The notes: a model not told the origin generated them from the letters alone. A DNA stretch of 64,000 nucleotides from Astragalus membranaceus (GCA_039519185.1 CM076847.1:40954916-41018915), one strand, 5' to 3'; numbered from the stretch's first letter, positions 48,246-61,182 are shown. Made by a program: numbers and translations.

Positions 48246-49409
48246 AGTCTGAATTTATCATTTTTGAGCTACGATATTCATGTACCAGACAAGATTGATT
48301 CTATTTCTTTTATGGCCATCTTGCACATCCTAATCTTATTGTGTTCAAGTGACAGACACATCAAAATTTGGAAGCGAGATTAATTCATTTGTAACCTTTT
48401 TGATTAATTTGTGTATAGATTTAAATGGCCATGTATGATAACTTTTATATTTATTGAGGATCTTTAGTATTGTACCCTGCTGTGTTTGCAAGTGCTGGTA
48501 ATGAAGAATCACATTCAATTTTCGTCCACAGTAGTAGTTCTTGTTTCTATAAAACAACTATCATTCATCCGATTGTTGCACCAAATTTCAAATATCTCCA
48601 ATGACATGAAAAGCTTCCAAACAAAATTTACACCAAGATGCAATGTTCACATGTCTCTTAAATAACAATCACCTTTAATTGTTTATTATTAGTTGCTTCT
48701 GTCTTCTCCTCAAAGAGTATGACAAAATTATCGATCATTAGCCTTATAATTTGAAACCGCCTGAGCCCTACATTTTCTCCCTTATATTGCCCTAATCTCT
48801 AATCAACTCTGCTAGATTCCTATCAAATTATGAATTGAAACTCAGGGTAATAACGCAAAACATAAGATTAAACAAACAACTAGTAGAAAAAAAGATTAAA
48901 AAATAAAAAATGAAAAGGAAACACATGCAGATTATTCTATCACTGAAACAAAAACGGTGATGTTCACTGACCTGATGCGGAATTGATCCAGTGCTCGCAG
49001 CTTTGGTTGATCAATGCTCACAACATGACAAATCGCAAGAACATCATCTCTTCTTCAAAGCCTTTGAATCCTCGCTCATTCGTTCGAACTGGAAATGCTA
49101 GAAATTTAGGGATTTGCAGGACGAGAAATAGAGTAAGAGAGGAACAGGGATTTGGAAAATTACCGGAAGGAAGCTTGCGCAGTTTCTGAAAATGAGAGGA
49201 CGCAGTGAAATGTAAGGGAAAAATGAAAGCGATACAGAGAAGGGGCGGGAACTGAGCGCTTGTTCTTGGTTTTTTTTTGTTGACAAAAATGAAATACGAC
49301 GAAAATCCATACGTGAAAACAGCTACTATAAAAAAAAACGTGAAAACAGCTTTTGTTTTTGAGTTTTTTTTGACCATTTTTTTGGTACCAATAATCAATA
49401 TTCTTATAA
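48246..49409. other. Intergenic, nothing recognised
   Basis: About 1.1 kb of AT-rich DNA. Short open frames near 49018-49398 on the minus strand look random and match no family I know. Confidence 0.5.
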
Positions 49410-49718
49410 TGTTATGAGATTGACCAAAACAAGAGTAAAATATAACAATTATAATAGACTATAGATAAAGAAGAAATAGAAAAAGAGAGTGAGAGAAGAA
49501 GAGAGCATTTGCATTCTATTCTTGAAAGTGTCATTTACAATGTCATATGAGTCATATTTATAGAACACAAGTCTTGTAACCTACAAGTAAATTAAGGTCT
49601 AAGATAATGTGCATTTAACATATACAATGAAGAGCAATTACAAGGAGTGAAAGCCTTTTACTAATAGGAGTTACAAGTGCATCATGGGAATATAGATGTA
49701 TCCAATATATTCACAACA
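49410..49718 (-). repeat. 3' LTR of a Ty1/copia-like element (309 bp)
   Basis: On the minus strand it begins TGTTGTGAATATATTGG and ends CTCATAACA (TG...CA tips). It has a TATA-like TTCTATAAATATGAC and a downstream CT-rich stretch. The purine tract GAATGGGGAG directly precedes it on the minus strand, so this is a 3' LTR. A target duplicate cannot be checked because the 5' end of the element is missing. Confidence 0.65.
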
Positions 49719-50100
49719 CTCCCCATTCGATGTCTATTAAGGATATGCCTCATTAAAACCTTATTAAGAAAAAACCCAATTGGAAAAATTCTTAGTGAAG
49801 GAAAAAGAGTACAATATCTTTTATGTGGGAACTGTCTCGTTAAAAACCTTTCTAGAAAAACCCAATGGGACAAAACCATTGCAAGATAAGTAAGATAAGT
49901 AATTCGAACCCGTGCAAGATTCGAACCCGTGCAAGATAAGTAATTCGAACCCGTGCAAGATAAGTAATAAAAATGATTATATTACCGCTGAACTAGGTTA
50001 TATTTGGCTATAGATATTTCGAATACTATATATATAGATACACAAATAATTGTTTTTGGGGCCTAAAGAATCCCCAATAAGATAATCAAAACTGAAAGTA
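49719..50100 (-). mobile_element. Internal remnant of the copia-like element
   Basis: Bases next to the LTR carry 'ctcattaaaaccttattaag' and 'aaaaacccaattgg', a motif I associate with the 3' internal end of plant copia elements. A 24-base tandem ('aagataagtaattcgaaccc' gtgc) lies at about 49885-49965. No coding sequence remains. The right limit is a guess. Confidence 0.45.
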
Positions 50101-50669
50101 TGAGTATGTCAAGGTATAGGTGATTCTGATCCTTACAAAGATATGTATAAGATATCTCAGAATCAAGGCAAGACAATTTCATAACAAACCAACACTAACA
50201 AACCTTGTAGATATGAGGTCTCATTCTCAATTGTTGACAATACCAGTATAGTGCTAAATGATATGATTTATCTTGATGAGACTCCACCAGTTTTTAATTG
50301 GTTCATGTTGGATGGTATAAATAAACTCCAATCCAAGTGCACACGTCACAATTGTTTTACCTGTTTACCATATCATTCTAGAGTTCAAACTAAAATTAGG
50401 ATTTCAATCCATCATCAAGTCCATTAAGAACAATATTACCTTGAGAATTGGCTTTACTTGGCATACAAGTGGTTGATACTGCAAATCAAAATTTAAAAAA
50501 AATCAAGAATAATAACAACACAGTAATGTGTAAACTTTTTGGCTTTAACAACATAGTAATAGGAGCACTAATCCTAGCACTTATTCCTCCAAATTTTCCA
50601 TTTTTACAAAACTGAATTGCTTGGTGTGATTCTGTTCCGTGCGTTGTTTTAATTGCTTGGTGCGATTCT
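50101..50669. other. Intergenic, nothing recognised
   Basis: AT-rich, with no supported gene or RNA. 'ttaattgcttggtg' occurs twice just before the solo LTR. Confidence 0.45.
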
Positions 50670-51685
50670 TGTAACATCCCAAATTATGGACGTCATAAAT
50701 TACAGAATATTACATTTCGTCATTTATCAGAGATGCGTAGTCTTAACTTTGGATTAAAATATTACTTTCTTTTACATCATGAGTTCAACTTATTCGTTTT
50801 GAACGAATAGTGAAAATTACATATATCGTAAGAACTCCGTTTTCCTTTGTGGTATAAAATGAAACCACTATCATCTAATACATGGTTTTAATCCAAACAT
50901 AGAGAAACGTACAATCTAGTTACCTCTAACGATAATACATAAACAATTACAATCTCCATACATAATGCCTTATAATTAAACAAGGATTTCATCGCTTATC
51001 TAAATTTCATAGCTTCATCTTCTCTGTCAAATTGTCTTTAACCATTTGTAAAACCACAAACATTAAACAGTGAGATTTTCAGCTCCTTGAACTCCATTTA
51101 CCCTCATGCAGTTCGAAATGGAGAAGGATGAATATTGAATGAAGTGAACTCTTGATTTTAAGCTTGTGTTGAGAATGGAGAAGAGAAGGATAACTATCCA
51201 AGAATGATTTGAGCTGAAATGAGGTGTTTGTGTGTGATTTCCATTTGGGTCTCACTCTTGCTCCCTTCCCTCTCTTTGCATCTCTCTCTCTTTCCTCTCT
51301 TTTCTCTTTCTTTTTGAAAAACTCCAAGTTTTATGAGTGTGTGTGTTTTTTGTAAAAGTGAGGAAGTGTTTTAATGAGAGGAAGTGAGTTTGTGTGAGTA
51401 TCCTTCAGCTGAGTGTAAGTTGGGTCAAATGTTTTGTGTGGATTGACTCTCCCTAATGGGCTGGGTTTCGCCCCAAGCCCACTATTTGATGACACCATTT
51501 TTTTTAAATGCAACCCCTTTCTCTATTTAGCATATTACCACTACTAAATTAACAATCAAGTACACAATGCATACAAATCACATATTCAATCAAACAATCT
51601 ACTCAATTATCACACCAAATTATTTAATAACATTTAATCATCAAAGTAATTATTTTAATTAAAATAATTACTTTGGGGTGTTACA
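50670..51685. repeat. Solo LTR, Ty3-type (1016 bp)
   Basis: Begins TGTAACATCCCAAATTATGG and ends TTTGGGGTGTTACA, with matching TGTAAC/GTTACA tips. The flanks ATTCT (50665-50669) and ATTTT (51686-51690) agree at four of five bases, as expected for an aged target duplication. There is no primer site or polypurine tract on either side, so it is a recombination relic. Confidence 0.75.
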
Positions 51686-52439
51686 ATTTTGCAACCGCTT
51701 TGTGCATCATTTTAATTCTTCGTGAGATTCCGCCACCACTCTGTGCGCCTTAATGTTGCTTCTGCTCCCTCCATCGCTCTTTCCCCTTTGTCCCTCGCAT
51801 CCAACTTCTCTGCTTCATGTATGAGCTCGCAAGGAAAATGGTAAGATAAATGATGACATGAAAAGGGTGAAATCATAAAAGTAATTGGCATGGAAAAGGT
51901 TAGCTTGAAGAAATGAACTAAAGTTATTGCGAAATGGAGGAGCTTTGAGATGTTTAGACGTTGATTGATAGAGTGAAAGAAGAGTATAAATGTAAGAGAA
52001 ACAGAGAAACCAGAAGAAGTAACACGCCAAACCAGAAGAAGAAACACACGTGGCTAGGTCAAACTGAAATCAAATCTTTCACACCATTAATAGCTAGATA
52101 TAGAAGATTTTGTCTCCATTTCTTCCCTAATAATAAACCTGATGCCCTCCATTCCTTCCCTGAAAAAAGCCTAGCTGTCGAGGAGGCACTGCTGGCATTT
52201 ACATGAACCACACGACAGTGTTTCAATGGTCGGAGCTTGGAGGCAAAATGCGAGAACGATGGCGCGAACATGAGCTGGAGATCCACGTGGAGATTACCAC
52301 AAGATGTGAATGTAGAGATGTGTGGTGTTCTGAATGTTTGGAGCTGATGTAAGCCCACATGCATGGCAAGCCTACTCATAAGAGTTTGGATGGAAGTCAC
52401 AAATATCAAGACTCAAAAGACCAAAAAGAGATTCAACAC
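51686..52439. other. Unassigned; possibly interior of a CACTA element
   Basis: Contains moderately GC-rich sequence with a 116-codon minus-strand frame (52059-52409) that I do not recognise. Because CACTA subterminal repeats follow immediately on the right, this may be captured host DNA, but no left terminus was found. Confidence 0.35.
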
Positions 52440-52591
52440 TCAAAGGGAATATACTTTAGTGTGTCCAGCTTGCGACGAGCTTTTTTGCCACGACTTTTCG
52501 TCTGTCGCAAATGCCGTCGCAAACGCAAATTTGCCACGGAAAAAGGTCCATTTGCGACGGAAATTGCCGTCGCAAATGAGCGATTTTCTTG
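52440..52591. mobile_element. CACTA right terminus, cut by the Tat/Ogre LTR
   Basis: Dense GCGACGGA/TCCGTCGC-type repeats (here GCGACGAG, CCGTCGCAAA, TTTGCGACGGAAA), ending GAGCGATTTTCTTGT. The complete element at 38785 ends GAGCGAATTTCTTGTAGTG, so here the final AGTG is replaced by the LTR start at 52592. The missing tip should follow the far end of the retrotransposon. Confidence 0.75.
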
Positions 52592-52941
52592 TGTTGCGCC
52601 CGAAAAAGTCCCCGAGGGAGAACCTTCCTCGTTCACAACTTTTCCTAAGACAATGAAGCCGCCACCAATATTTATTAAGGAAAATATTAGGAAAACCTTT
52701 TTGGAAAGCGATTGGTCTTGCGAAACTAGAGAATAAGGTTTGGGGGTCGGTTACACGCGGGGAAGGTGTTAGCACCCCACACGTCCTCTCTACTGAGAGG
52801 GAACCTTTAATTAAATGTGTGGTTTTAGTGTGTTGACTTGAAAATACTTAATTTTGCCTCTCTACTTCTTATTGAAAAATACTTAATGAAAATCTTTATT
52901 TATTATGAAAAAAGGGGGGAAAAAAGGGTTTTTAAAAAAAC

Positions 52942-53009
52942 GCTTGACGGGACATGGCCTGCTCCTACGTATCTCCTGGTGCGATGGAGAACTCAAAGCT
53001 ACGTAGTTC
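52942..53009 (-). other. Hairpin-forming module in the autonomous LTR
   Basis: On the minus strand it reads GAACTACGTAGC...TTCTCC...GGAGATACGTAGGAGC...GTCAAGC: the same arms CTACGTA/TACGTAG, inner stem TCTCC/GGAGA and closing motif as the copies in the non-autonomous element. Confidence 0.65.
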
Positions 53010-53747
53010 TTCTTTGTCTTTTTGAAAAGTTTTTGTTTTTTATCTTTTTTAGTGAGTTTTCGAAATAGGACGAGCATTTAGTGAATGATTAAACTAACCA
53101 AGGTTATGGGTAATCACCGCTAAGTACTCTTGAAAATGAGAGTCACTACCGCCAGTCAGACGAACAAAGGTTCTGATTGACTATTAGTAGCGACTCGTTT
53201 TTATTTGTTCTTTTGAAAAGGGTTTTCGAAAGAGATTGATTGGCACGAACGATCAAACTAACAAAGGTTATGAGTGATCATCGCTTGTTGTTCTTTTGGG
53301 AAAAAGACATCGCCACCAATGGCTAGACGAACAAAGGTTCTGATTAACCACTAGCGACGATGGGTTGAAAATGATTTTAGAAAGGAAAAGGTTTCTGTTC
53401 TTTATCTTGTTGAATTGTGATTTAGGGAAAAAGGTTTTGTGAAAAAAAGTTTATTTAGGGGAAAGAAACGAAATTTAAAAAAAAGAAACAGGGGGTGTAG
53501 CAGTAAAATAAGGGTGTAAATAAAAGGAGGGGTGTATTATTAAAACTGGGGTGCAGATAGAGAGCCCAGCTCGTTTTTGTAAGCTGGGCTGCGTTTTTTA
53601 TTTTCTGATGGGCTGGTCCGTTTCAAAAAGAAAAAAAAGAAATCGTGGGCTTTCAGAAGGGGGGCGTGCTGAGTAAAACGTGGGGGGTGTAAATAACAAT
53701 CTGAATAATAAAAACGTGAAAAGATGAAATTGCCCCTGAGATCCTAA

Positions 53748-53754
53748 TATAAAA
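53748..53754 (+). promoter_or_regulatory. Antisense TATA-like box inside the LTR
   Basis: TATAAAA on the strand opposite to the element, followed by AAACCCTAATTT, a CT-rich stretch and a GC-rich 450-base open frame (53848-54297). It looks like a plant gene 5' end, perhaps captured. No known protein was recognised. Confidence 0.35.
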
Positions 53755-54245
53755 GCCTAAACTAAAATGGAAACCCTAATTTCCTCTCTTTCTTCACGCG
53801 GCGCCCCTTTCCCCCAAATGCTCCAACCCTAAAAATTTTCTCTCTCCTTGCTGCGTATCCGCCTCTCTCCCCTACCCCGCCCTAATCTCATCTCTTCTCT
53901 TACAGCGATCTCACTCCCTCACCATAGCCGCAGACCCAACTCTTCTCCCTCATGGTTCCGTTTTGCTCTCTCACCAAACGCTACGGACCCACTCCTCTCA
54001 CTCACGGCGTCGATCCTCTTCTCCTCACCAAGAACCTACCTTTCTCTCCACCACGATGGTTACGACAGTGATAGGCGGTGTTTGGGCTACAGTTTGGTGG
54101 TTTGGGGTCGACGCGATGGCTATGGTGGTGTGCGACGGCGGTGTGGTGGTTGTGGGTTGCTACTGTGGCTGGGTTCGGCTGGGGAGACGGTGGTGGCGTT
54201 GTTTTTTGGACAGGGGTGGCGGCTTTTTGTGGATGGTGGTTGTTG

Positions 54246-54385
54246 GTGTTGGACGGCCGTGAGGGGGATGGTGGCTATTGGTGTTGGACGGCCGTGAGGG
54301 GGATGGTGGCTGTTGGTGTTGGACGGTCGTGAGGGGGATGGTGGCTGCTGGTGTTGGACGGTCGTGAGGGGGATGGTGGTTGCTA
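54246..54385. repeat. 35-base minisatellite, about four copies
   Basis: Units of the form 'gtgttggacggccgtgaggg' plus 'ggatggtggctattg', with substitutions at a few sites, inside the GC-rich part of the LTR. Confidence 0.85.
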
Positions 54386-55114
54386 ACAGTGACGGTGAGG
54401 GACAGTGGCTCACGGCGGCTCGCGGCGGCTCACGGCGAGGCCACGGCGGTGGCCACCGTAAACGGTGGCCGAAGGTACAAACTCCTCTTTTTCTCACTGT
54501 TTTGGTTTATTATTCATTCTGCCCCCTCCCTCCTTTTGCTATTCCTCTTTCTTTTTGTTATCCCTCTTCCCTTCTCTGTGTGTGTAATATTGTGTTGATG
54601 CTTCCCTTTTCTTTTTTCCTTTTGCTCCCTACGGTTTCCCCCTCTGTGCGTGTTTGTGTTAATTAATTTTTTTTCCAGAGTGCCTTCACGGTTCTCTCCC
54701 CCTCCCTATGTTCTGTTTCTATTTTTTTTGATTTCATTTCTAAAAAAAACATGCTCCACCATTTTGAAAGTGACAAGAGTAAAATAAAGATTGCTATATA
54801 TAAAAAAACAACATATACGATATTGTGCAAAGAACAGATTCCAGAGTTTGTTATATTTTACACATGCTGTCATATGTAGTGTGCATATATGTGGGAATGA
54901 ATAAAACATGCCATTTTATTTAAGCAAACAAGTTTGGGAACACACCTGGTTCAGTGCCTTTGGGAAAAAAAAGGTTCCTTTTTACCCTTTTCTCACGACT
55001 TCAGCTCCTGTCTCTAAACTTGTAAACTACTTCTCTATTTTTCTCTCTATTTTTCCCTCTAATTTGATAGCAGAATAAACTTTTTGTCCCCCCTTTTTGC
55101 TGTGACTGAGTGTG

Positions 55115-55122
55115 TATTTATA
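55115..55122 (-). promoter_or_regulatory. Sense TATA box of the Tat/Ogre LTR
   Basis: The minus strand reads CACTATAAATACACAC about 885 bases from the LTR 5' tip. It is the best candidate for the element's own promoter. Confidence 0.55.
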
Positions 55123-56005
55123 GTGAAATTGCATGGGTTGATGCACTGTGTGATCAATTTTTCCTGAAACTCTGATTTGTATTTTCTCAAAATGTTTCAT
55201 GTTTTGGTGCTCTAAACTTTTTTCCAGACAATTCCTTGTTTCAAGCTTCTGTAGCATTCACGAAAATAGCTTCATTTGACCCACCTTCCTAACCCCTCTC
55301 TTTTTGTGTATCTGTACAGAGGAACATGAATACAAAGGAAAGAATGACCACCTATTTGGAGCTTCGGGGCCTATGTCTACTGCTGCCACAAATTGGATTT
55401 TTCCCCTTGTTTGTACTGCTGGCTTTTGGGGTTGCTGACTTTTGGGTTGCTGTGATGCAGCAGGGGGCGCCTCTGCCCTCTTGTTTTTGTTTGACTTATT
55501 TTTTTTTTATTTTTGATGTGTAACAAAAAAAAATGTAATTTTGTATTATTTTAAATAAATAAAAGAAAACAGATTTTAGCAAAACAACTATTTGACTAAT
55601 TTTCTTTTTATAGATAACTACTAATTAACCAAAAATAATAACGAAACAAATAACAATAACGCTAAATTGCTAACAACCTTCGAGCAGAACGCACAATTAA
55701 ATGACTCTCGCACGGTAAACACGCACTTGATTAGCAAAATAATGCACACAACGAGAATAAACACGCGTACTCAAATAAACAAACGTATCTAAATAAACAT
55801 GTGTCTAAATAAACACGCCCCATTAATTAGGAGCAATACACACCTGATGGAAGTGACATGCGTACCATGGGAATGAAATGCGAACGCGAATAGACTCAAA
55901 TGACAGTATACTTTTAAAAATGAGAAAATACTGATTAAAATCAAACGTTTACGAAAAACAATTTTACTTGATTTTCAACTAGTTGGACAAAATTGGGGTA
56001 TGACA

Positions 56006-56018
56006 GCTGCCCCTCTTT
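56006..56018 (-). other. Polypurine tract of the Tat/Ogre-like element
   Basis: The minus strand reads AAAGAGGGGCAGC directly before the LTR, identical to 11034-11046 in the non-autonomous element. Confidence 0.85.
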
Positions 56019-57725
56019 ATTTGGATTTTACCAAGAAATATGAATTGGCCGAGACATATTTCGAAGATAAAATAGAAATAAAGAATTCAGAAATTATACC
56101 AATTTTGTCTACTTGGTGAAACCCGAATTTTCTTTTTCTTTTTCTCCTTTTTTTTTGAATCAACACTTGGAGCGTCGATGAGGAAACAGTAAATGAACAC
56201 TGACATGCAGGCAGAAAAGGTAAACTGGGCACTTGCGTGCATACAGAAAAGGTAAAATGGGCACTTGCGTGCAGACAGAAAAGGTAAAATGGGCACTTGC
56301 ATGCAGAAAGCGGTAAATTGCCCAGGCTGCCTAAATCCTGTAATCCTTAAACGAACTCTTGACGAATCCGAGTTTGCACGTGGCTTTGAGGAGCACGCTT
56401 CCTGTTGGCCTTTTCGAGCGACCGGGGGGATCGTTATCAGCTCCGGAACTGATATACTGATCAATGCACGGCGTCCACTGTATCTTAGGCTGATACAACT
56501 ATTCCGTTGAACCTCACATGGGGCTGCGGTCCATCGCGTTGCTCGTACACGATGTGAGACCTGGGCAGAAGGGAGCGATGATCTTTCTGGGCTCCAATCC
56601 GCAATGCGCGCCTGAGCGCTTTCTTTTCTTTTTGCTTCTCTCTTTTCTTCTTTTTTTTTGAACTCCCAACTTGGGGGAGCATTTTCTGGAATCTGAAGGC
56701 GAGCATTAACACCGCGGTGTTTATCCTCTCTCACTTGTTTGCAGCTGAAAAATGAGCCCATACATGCAATGCAAATGCCATGATTGCCATTTTCTTTTTC
56801 TTTTTCTTATGATGAATGTAATGCAAATGCCTGAATTTCTCTTTTCTTTACTTTATTATTATTATTTTCTATGTCTGATGATTGCATGATTTTATGCTTG
56901 GTGAATGTAATGCATGACTTTATTTGTTTATTACTCTTTTGCTTTTTCAACCTTTTCTTTTCTCTTCTTCTTTTTTTTTTATTTTTTCATATATATTTTT
57001 CTTTTTGTGCTCTTTTGCTCTTTTGGCTTTTCCTTTGCTGGTCCGATCCACTCGCGGGACTTGCGTTATGAGACACCATGATTATCTATGATAACTATTT
57101 GGGAGCCGAGCTTCGTCCTCTTGTTTTAATGCAATCGGCGCTTCTTATTTGATTTTTGTGAGCTTACTTGACTGAAAGATCGTCTCTTTTTGTTGTCATT
57201 TTCAAAAATTTCGCAATGATCTTAATGCTATGACTTATGCACATTTCCATGGTTTATTTATCATCTACCATAAAACGTAGTTTAAAATCAGCAATGAAAA
57301 GAAAGCAATGATAAGACAGCAAACTGATAGAGTGAAAAATTTGGACTTTTATTCATACGGGAGTCAGACGCGCAGAATGTCACGCTGACTGAAAAGGGTA
57401 CATTGGAAATTTTTCTGAAACTAAGAAAAAGAAAAAGGAGAATGGACGCAGCAGATCTTATGAATATTCTTTGTCTCTGGAGCGTTCGATGCCAACCGCT
57501 CATACTTATAGCCTTGATCACCCTTTTATCCAAGCTTTTGGAAGCACTGCTTGCCCCTTTTCTTTTTATGTCCAACTTTTCTGACCCTAATTTTTGCCTG
57601 GATCGCCCTTCTGGGTTTTCAATCCACCGGGTCGCTCAATTTTGCCTAGGCCGCCCTTTCGGATTTTCAACCTAGGGAGCTAATTCTTGCTTGGATCATC
57701 TTTCTCTTTTTTCTATATATTTCTT
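56019..57725 (-). other. 3' noncoding region of the Tat/Ogre-like element
   Basis: Between the pol stop codon and the polypurine tract. Four stretches match the non-autonomous element in the same order: 57590-57690 (to 7110-7215), 56405-56500 (to 10461-10560), 56215-56300 (to the 9905-10330 minisatellite unit) and 56035-56130 (to 10915-11030). T-rich microsatellite-like runs lie around 56780-57010. No gene was seen. Confidence 0.75.
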
Positions 57726-60700
57726 TTAGGCATAGTACTTCTTGACTGCATCTGAGTTCACTGGGAGTGGGAGGTCTTCACCATCCATTTTTGTGAGGAT
57801 TAATGCCCCTCCAGAGAATGCTTTCTTCACCACATAAGGTCCTTCATAATTAGGGGTCCATTTTCCCTGGGAATCTTTTTGGATAGGCAGGATTTTCTTG
57901 AGCACTAGGTCTCCCTCCTGAAACTGTCGAGGACGAACGTTCTTCTCAAAAGCCTTCCTCATTCTTTGCTGGTACAATTGCCCATGGCACAGAGCGACTA
58001 CTCTCTTTTCTTCAATGAGATTCAACTGATCTAGACGAGCTTGAACCCATTCTGCTTCTTCTAATTTTGTTTCCATTAGCACCCGTAGGGAGGGTATCCC
58101 AACTTCAATAGGGAGGACTGCTTCCGACCCATACACCAAAGAGAAGGGAGTTTCCCCGGTTGAGGTACGCACTGAGGTACGATACCCGTGCAAAGCAAAA
58201 GGAAGCATCTCGTGCCAATCTTTGTAGGTTACTACCATCTTTTGCACAATCCTCTTAATATTCTTATTGGCTGCTTCGACTGCCCCGTTCATCTTAGGAC
58301 GGTATGGAGAAGAGTTATGATGTTTGATCTTAAACTCTGTGCACAATTCTTTCATCATTTTACTATTCAGATTGCTACCATTGTCCGTGATGATTTTATC
58401 CGGGAGACCATAGCGACACACCAGGTCCTTCTTTACAAACTTGGCAACCACAGAACTGGTTATGCTGGAATATGAAGCAGCTTCAACCCATTTGGTGAAG
58501 TAATCAATTGCAACTAGGATGAAGCGGTGCCCGTTTGACGCCTTGGGCTCTATGGGACCAATGACATCCATGCCCCACATTGAAAATGGCCAGGGTGCAG
58601 TCATGACATTTAATGAAGCCGGTGGCACGTGTATGTGATCGGCATAAATCTGGCATTTGTGGCACTTTCTTACAAAACTGTAGCAGTCTGCCTCCATCTG
58701 CGGCCAATAGTAGCCAGCCCTTAATATCTTCCTTGCCATAGTATACCCGTTGGAATGAGTTCCGAACGAGCCCTCATGCACCTCTCTCATGATCCTTTCT
58801 GCTTCCTCCTTTGCCACACACCTAAGGAGTACCTTATCATGATTCCTCTTGTAAAGCACCTCGCCACTCAGGAAGAAATTCATTGACAGTCTTCTAAGTG
58901 TTCTTTTATCATTTTCTGATGCCCCTGAAGGATACTCTCTGTTCAGGATATACTGCTTGATGTCATGATACCAAGGTTTATCATCTCCGCTATCTTCAAT
59001 TGCTGCGCAGGAGTAGGAGTGTGCCGGCAAACCTCGATGCTGGATTCTGATCTGGGTCAAGTTCTTATCACAATTGATATTAAACATTGAAGCTAAAGTG
59101 GCCAGTGCATCAGCCAACTGATTCTCTCTGCGAGGAAGATGTTGAAATGTGATTTCTTCGAAGGACTCAACCAATTCTCGGATGTAGTCTCTGTACAGTA
59201 TCAACTCAGGATCTCTGGCTTCCCAATCTCCGTTCACTTGATGGATAACTAGGGCCGAGTCTCCATACACATCTAATCTTTTAACTTTCCAGTCTAGAGC
59301 TGCCTGAATACCCAGAATACATGCCTCGTACTCCGCAATATTATTTGTGACATAGAAGCTCAATCTAGTGGTGAATGGTATGAAGTGATTGTCAGGGGAC
59401 ACCAGCACTGCCCCAGCCCCGTGCCCATAGCTGTTGGAAGCACCGTCGAACACTACTCTCCACCTTTCATTCTCTGGGGACCTTCCTTCTTTAAATAAAG
59501 CCATAATGTCCTCATCTGGGAAATCACACTGCATCGACTGGTAATCTTCAATAGGCTGATGTGCCAAGTACTCAGCTAGCGCACTACCTTTGATGGCCTT
59601 CTGAGTGACATAAAGAAGATCATATTCTGACAACTGCATCTGCCATCTGGCAATTCTTCCTGTAAGCGCAGGCTTCTCGAAGATATACTTGATAGGATCC
59701 ATCTTTGACACCAACCAAGTGGTGTGACTCAACATGTATTGCCTCAAGCGATGAGCAGCCCAAGCCAAGGCGCAACAAGTCTTTTCTAGTAACGAATAGC
59801 TCGTCTCACAATCTGTGAACTTCTTGCTCAGATAATAAATTGCGTACTCTTTCTTGCCAGTTTCGTCATGTTGTCCTAATACACAACCCATTGAATTTTC
59901 TAGCACGGTCAGGTACATGATCAAAGTTCTGCCATGCACCAGAGGCATTAAAATAGGCGGATCTTGTAGGTACTTCTTTATCTTCTCAAAAGCTTCTTGG
60001 CAATCATTGTTCCACTTAGTCTCTCGATTCTTGCACAGCAATTTGAAAATCGGCTCACATGTAGCAGTTAGCTGGAAGATAAACCTGGAAATGTAGTTCA
60101 GTCTTCCGAGAAAACCCCGAATTTCTTTTTCTGTCTTAGGAGCAGGCATCTCGAGAATTGCACGCACTTTGTCTGGGTCAACCTCTATCCCCTTTTGACT
60201 GACAATAAACCCCAATAGTTTTCCTGATCTCACCCGAAAGGTGCATTTAGCTGGATTTAACCTGAGCTTGAACTTTCTCAACCGTTCAAAGAGCTTCCGC
60301 AAATTAACAACGTGCTCTTCATCTGTTCTGGACTTTGCGATCATATCGTCCACGTACACCTCGATCTCTTTGTGCATCATATCGTGGAACAACATGACCA
60401 TAGCTCTTTGGTAAGTAGCGCCGGCATTCTTCAACCCAAACGGCATGACCTGATAGCAGAACGTTCCCCAGAGAGTTGTGAAAGTAGTCTTCTCCATATC
60501 CTCAGGAGCCATTTTAATCTGATTATACCCTGAATACCCGTCCATGAAGGAGAAAAGGGAGTGCTGTGCTGTGCTGTCCACTAGGACATCAATATGGGGC
60601 AAGGGAAAATCGTCTTTGGGACTGGCACGATTCAGATCTCTGTAATCGACAGACATTCTAACTTTTCCATCCTTTTTGGGCACTGGCACAATGTTAGCCA

Positions 60701-61182
60701 CCCACTGTGGATATTTGGCCACGGCTAGGAAACCAGCGTCAAATTGTTTCTTCACTTCGTCTCTGATCTTTAAAGACATCTCAGGCTTCATCCTCCTTAG
60801 CTTCTGTTTAACCGGAGGGCAACCAGGCTTGACTGGCAGCTTGTGCACCACTATATCAGTATCTAACCCGGGCATATCTTCATACGACCATGCAAAGACA
60901 TCAATGTAGTCACGCAGGAGTTGAACCAACTTCTCATGCTCACTTTTTTTCATTGAAGTGCCAACCTTGACTTCTTTCTTTTCGCCCTCTGTGCCTAAAT
61001 TGATGATCTCAATAGTTTCCCCATGTGGTTGAATAACCTTTTCTTCTTGCTCAACCATTCTCATCAATTCCGGAGGAGTTTCCCAGTCATCCTCAGCATC
61101 CTTCTCAGCTTGATTAACGGGGTAACCAAAATTAACATATGGACCGCTGGCATCATTATTTTCAGAGGTATTCATTTTAGAT
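57726..61182 (-). CDS. Reverse transcriptase, two RNase H domains and integrase (Tat/Ogre pol)
   Basis: Open without stops; the frame extends to a Met at 61277, but coding probably begins at 61182 after splicing. Numbered from 61277: RT ~160-345 with Y-V-D-D at 308-311; a first RNase H ~445-560 whose usual first Asp is absent (L-T-V-L-E-N-S), so probably inactive; a second, archaeal-type RNase H ~605-730 with D611, E649, D673 and D723 in place; integrase with H834, H841, C872 and C875, then the catalytic triad D904, D965 and E1001. The stop is at 57726-57728, followed by the 3' noncoding region. All main catalytic residues are present, so the protein could be active. Confidence 0.93.

Larger units (their letters stand above)
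52592..56005 (-). repeat. 3' LTR of the Tat/Ogre-like element (3414 bp)
   Basis: On the minus strand it begins TGTCATACCCCAATTTTGTC and ends TCGGGCGCAACA, the same tips as the nested element at 2524. Its 3' portion (52592 to ~53200) aligns with that of the nested element: GGTGGCGGC, GGTGCTAACACC, GAGGTTCCCT and the hairpin module. The middle is different and includes a GC-rich plus-strand gene-like stretch (53750-54480). Confidence 0.9.

Noticed and set aside
49018..49398. 126-codon minus-strand frame downstream of the extensin gene
   Set aside because: Phe/Lys-rich composition typical of AT-rich DNA; no family resemblance and overlapping frames of similar quality.
52059..52409. 116-codon minus-strand frame as a host gene
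   Set aside because: No recognised motif, splice context or promoter; it may be captured DNA in a broken CACTA element. Kept as unassigned.
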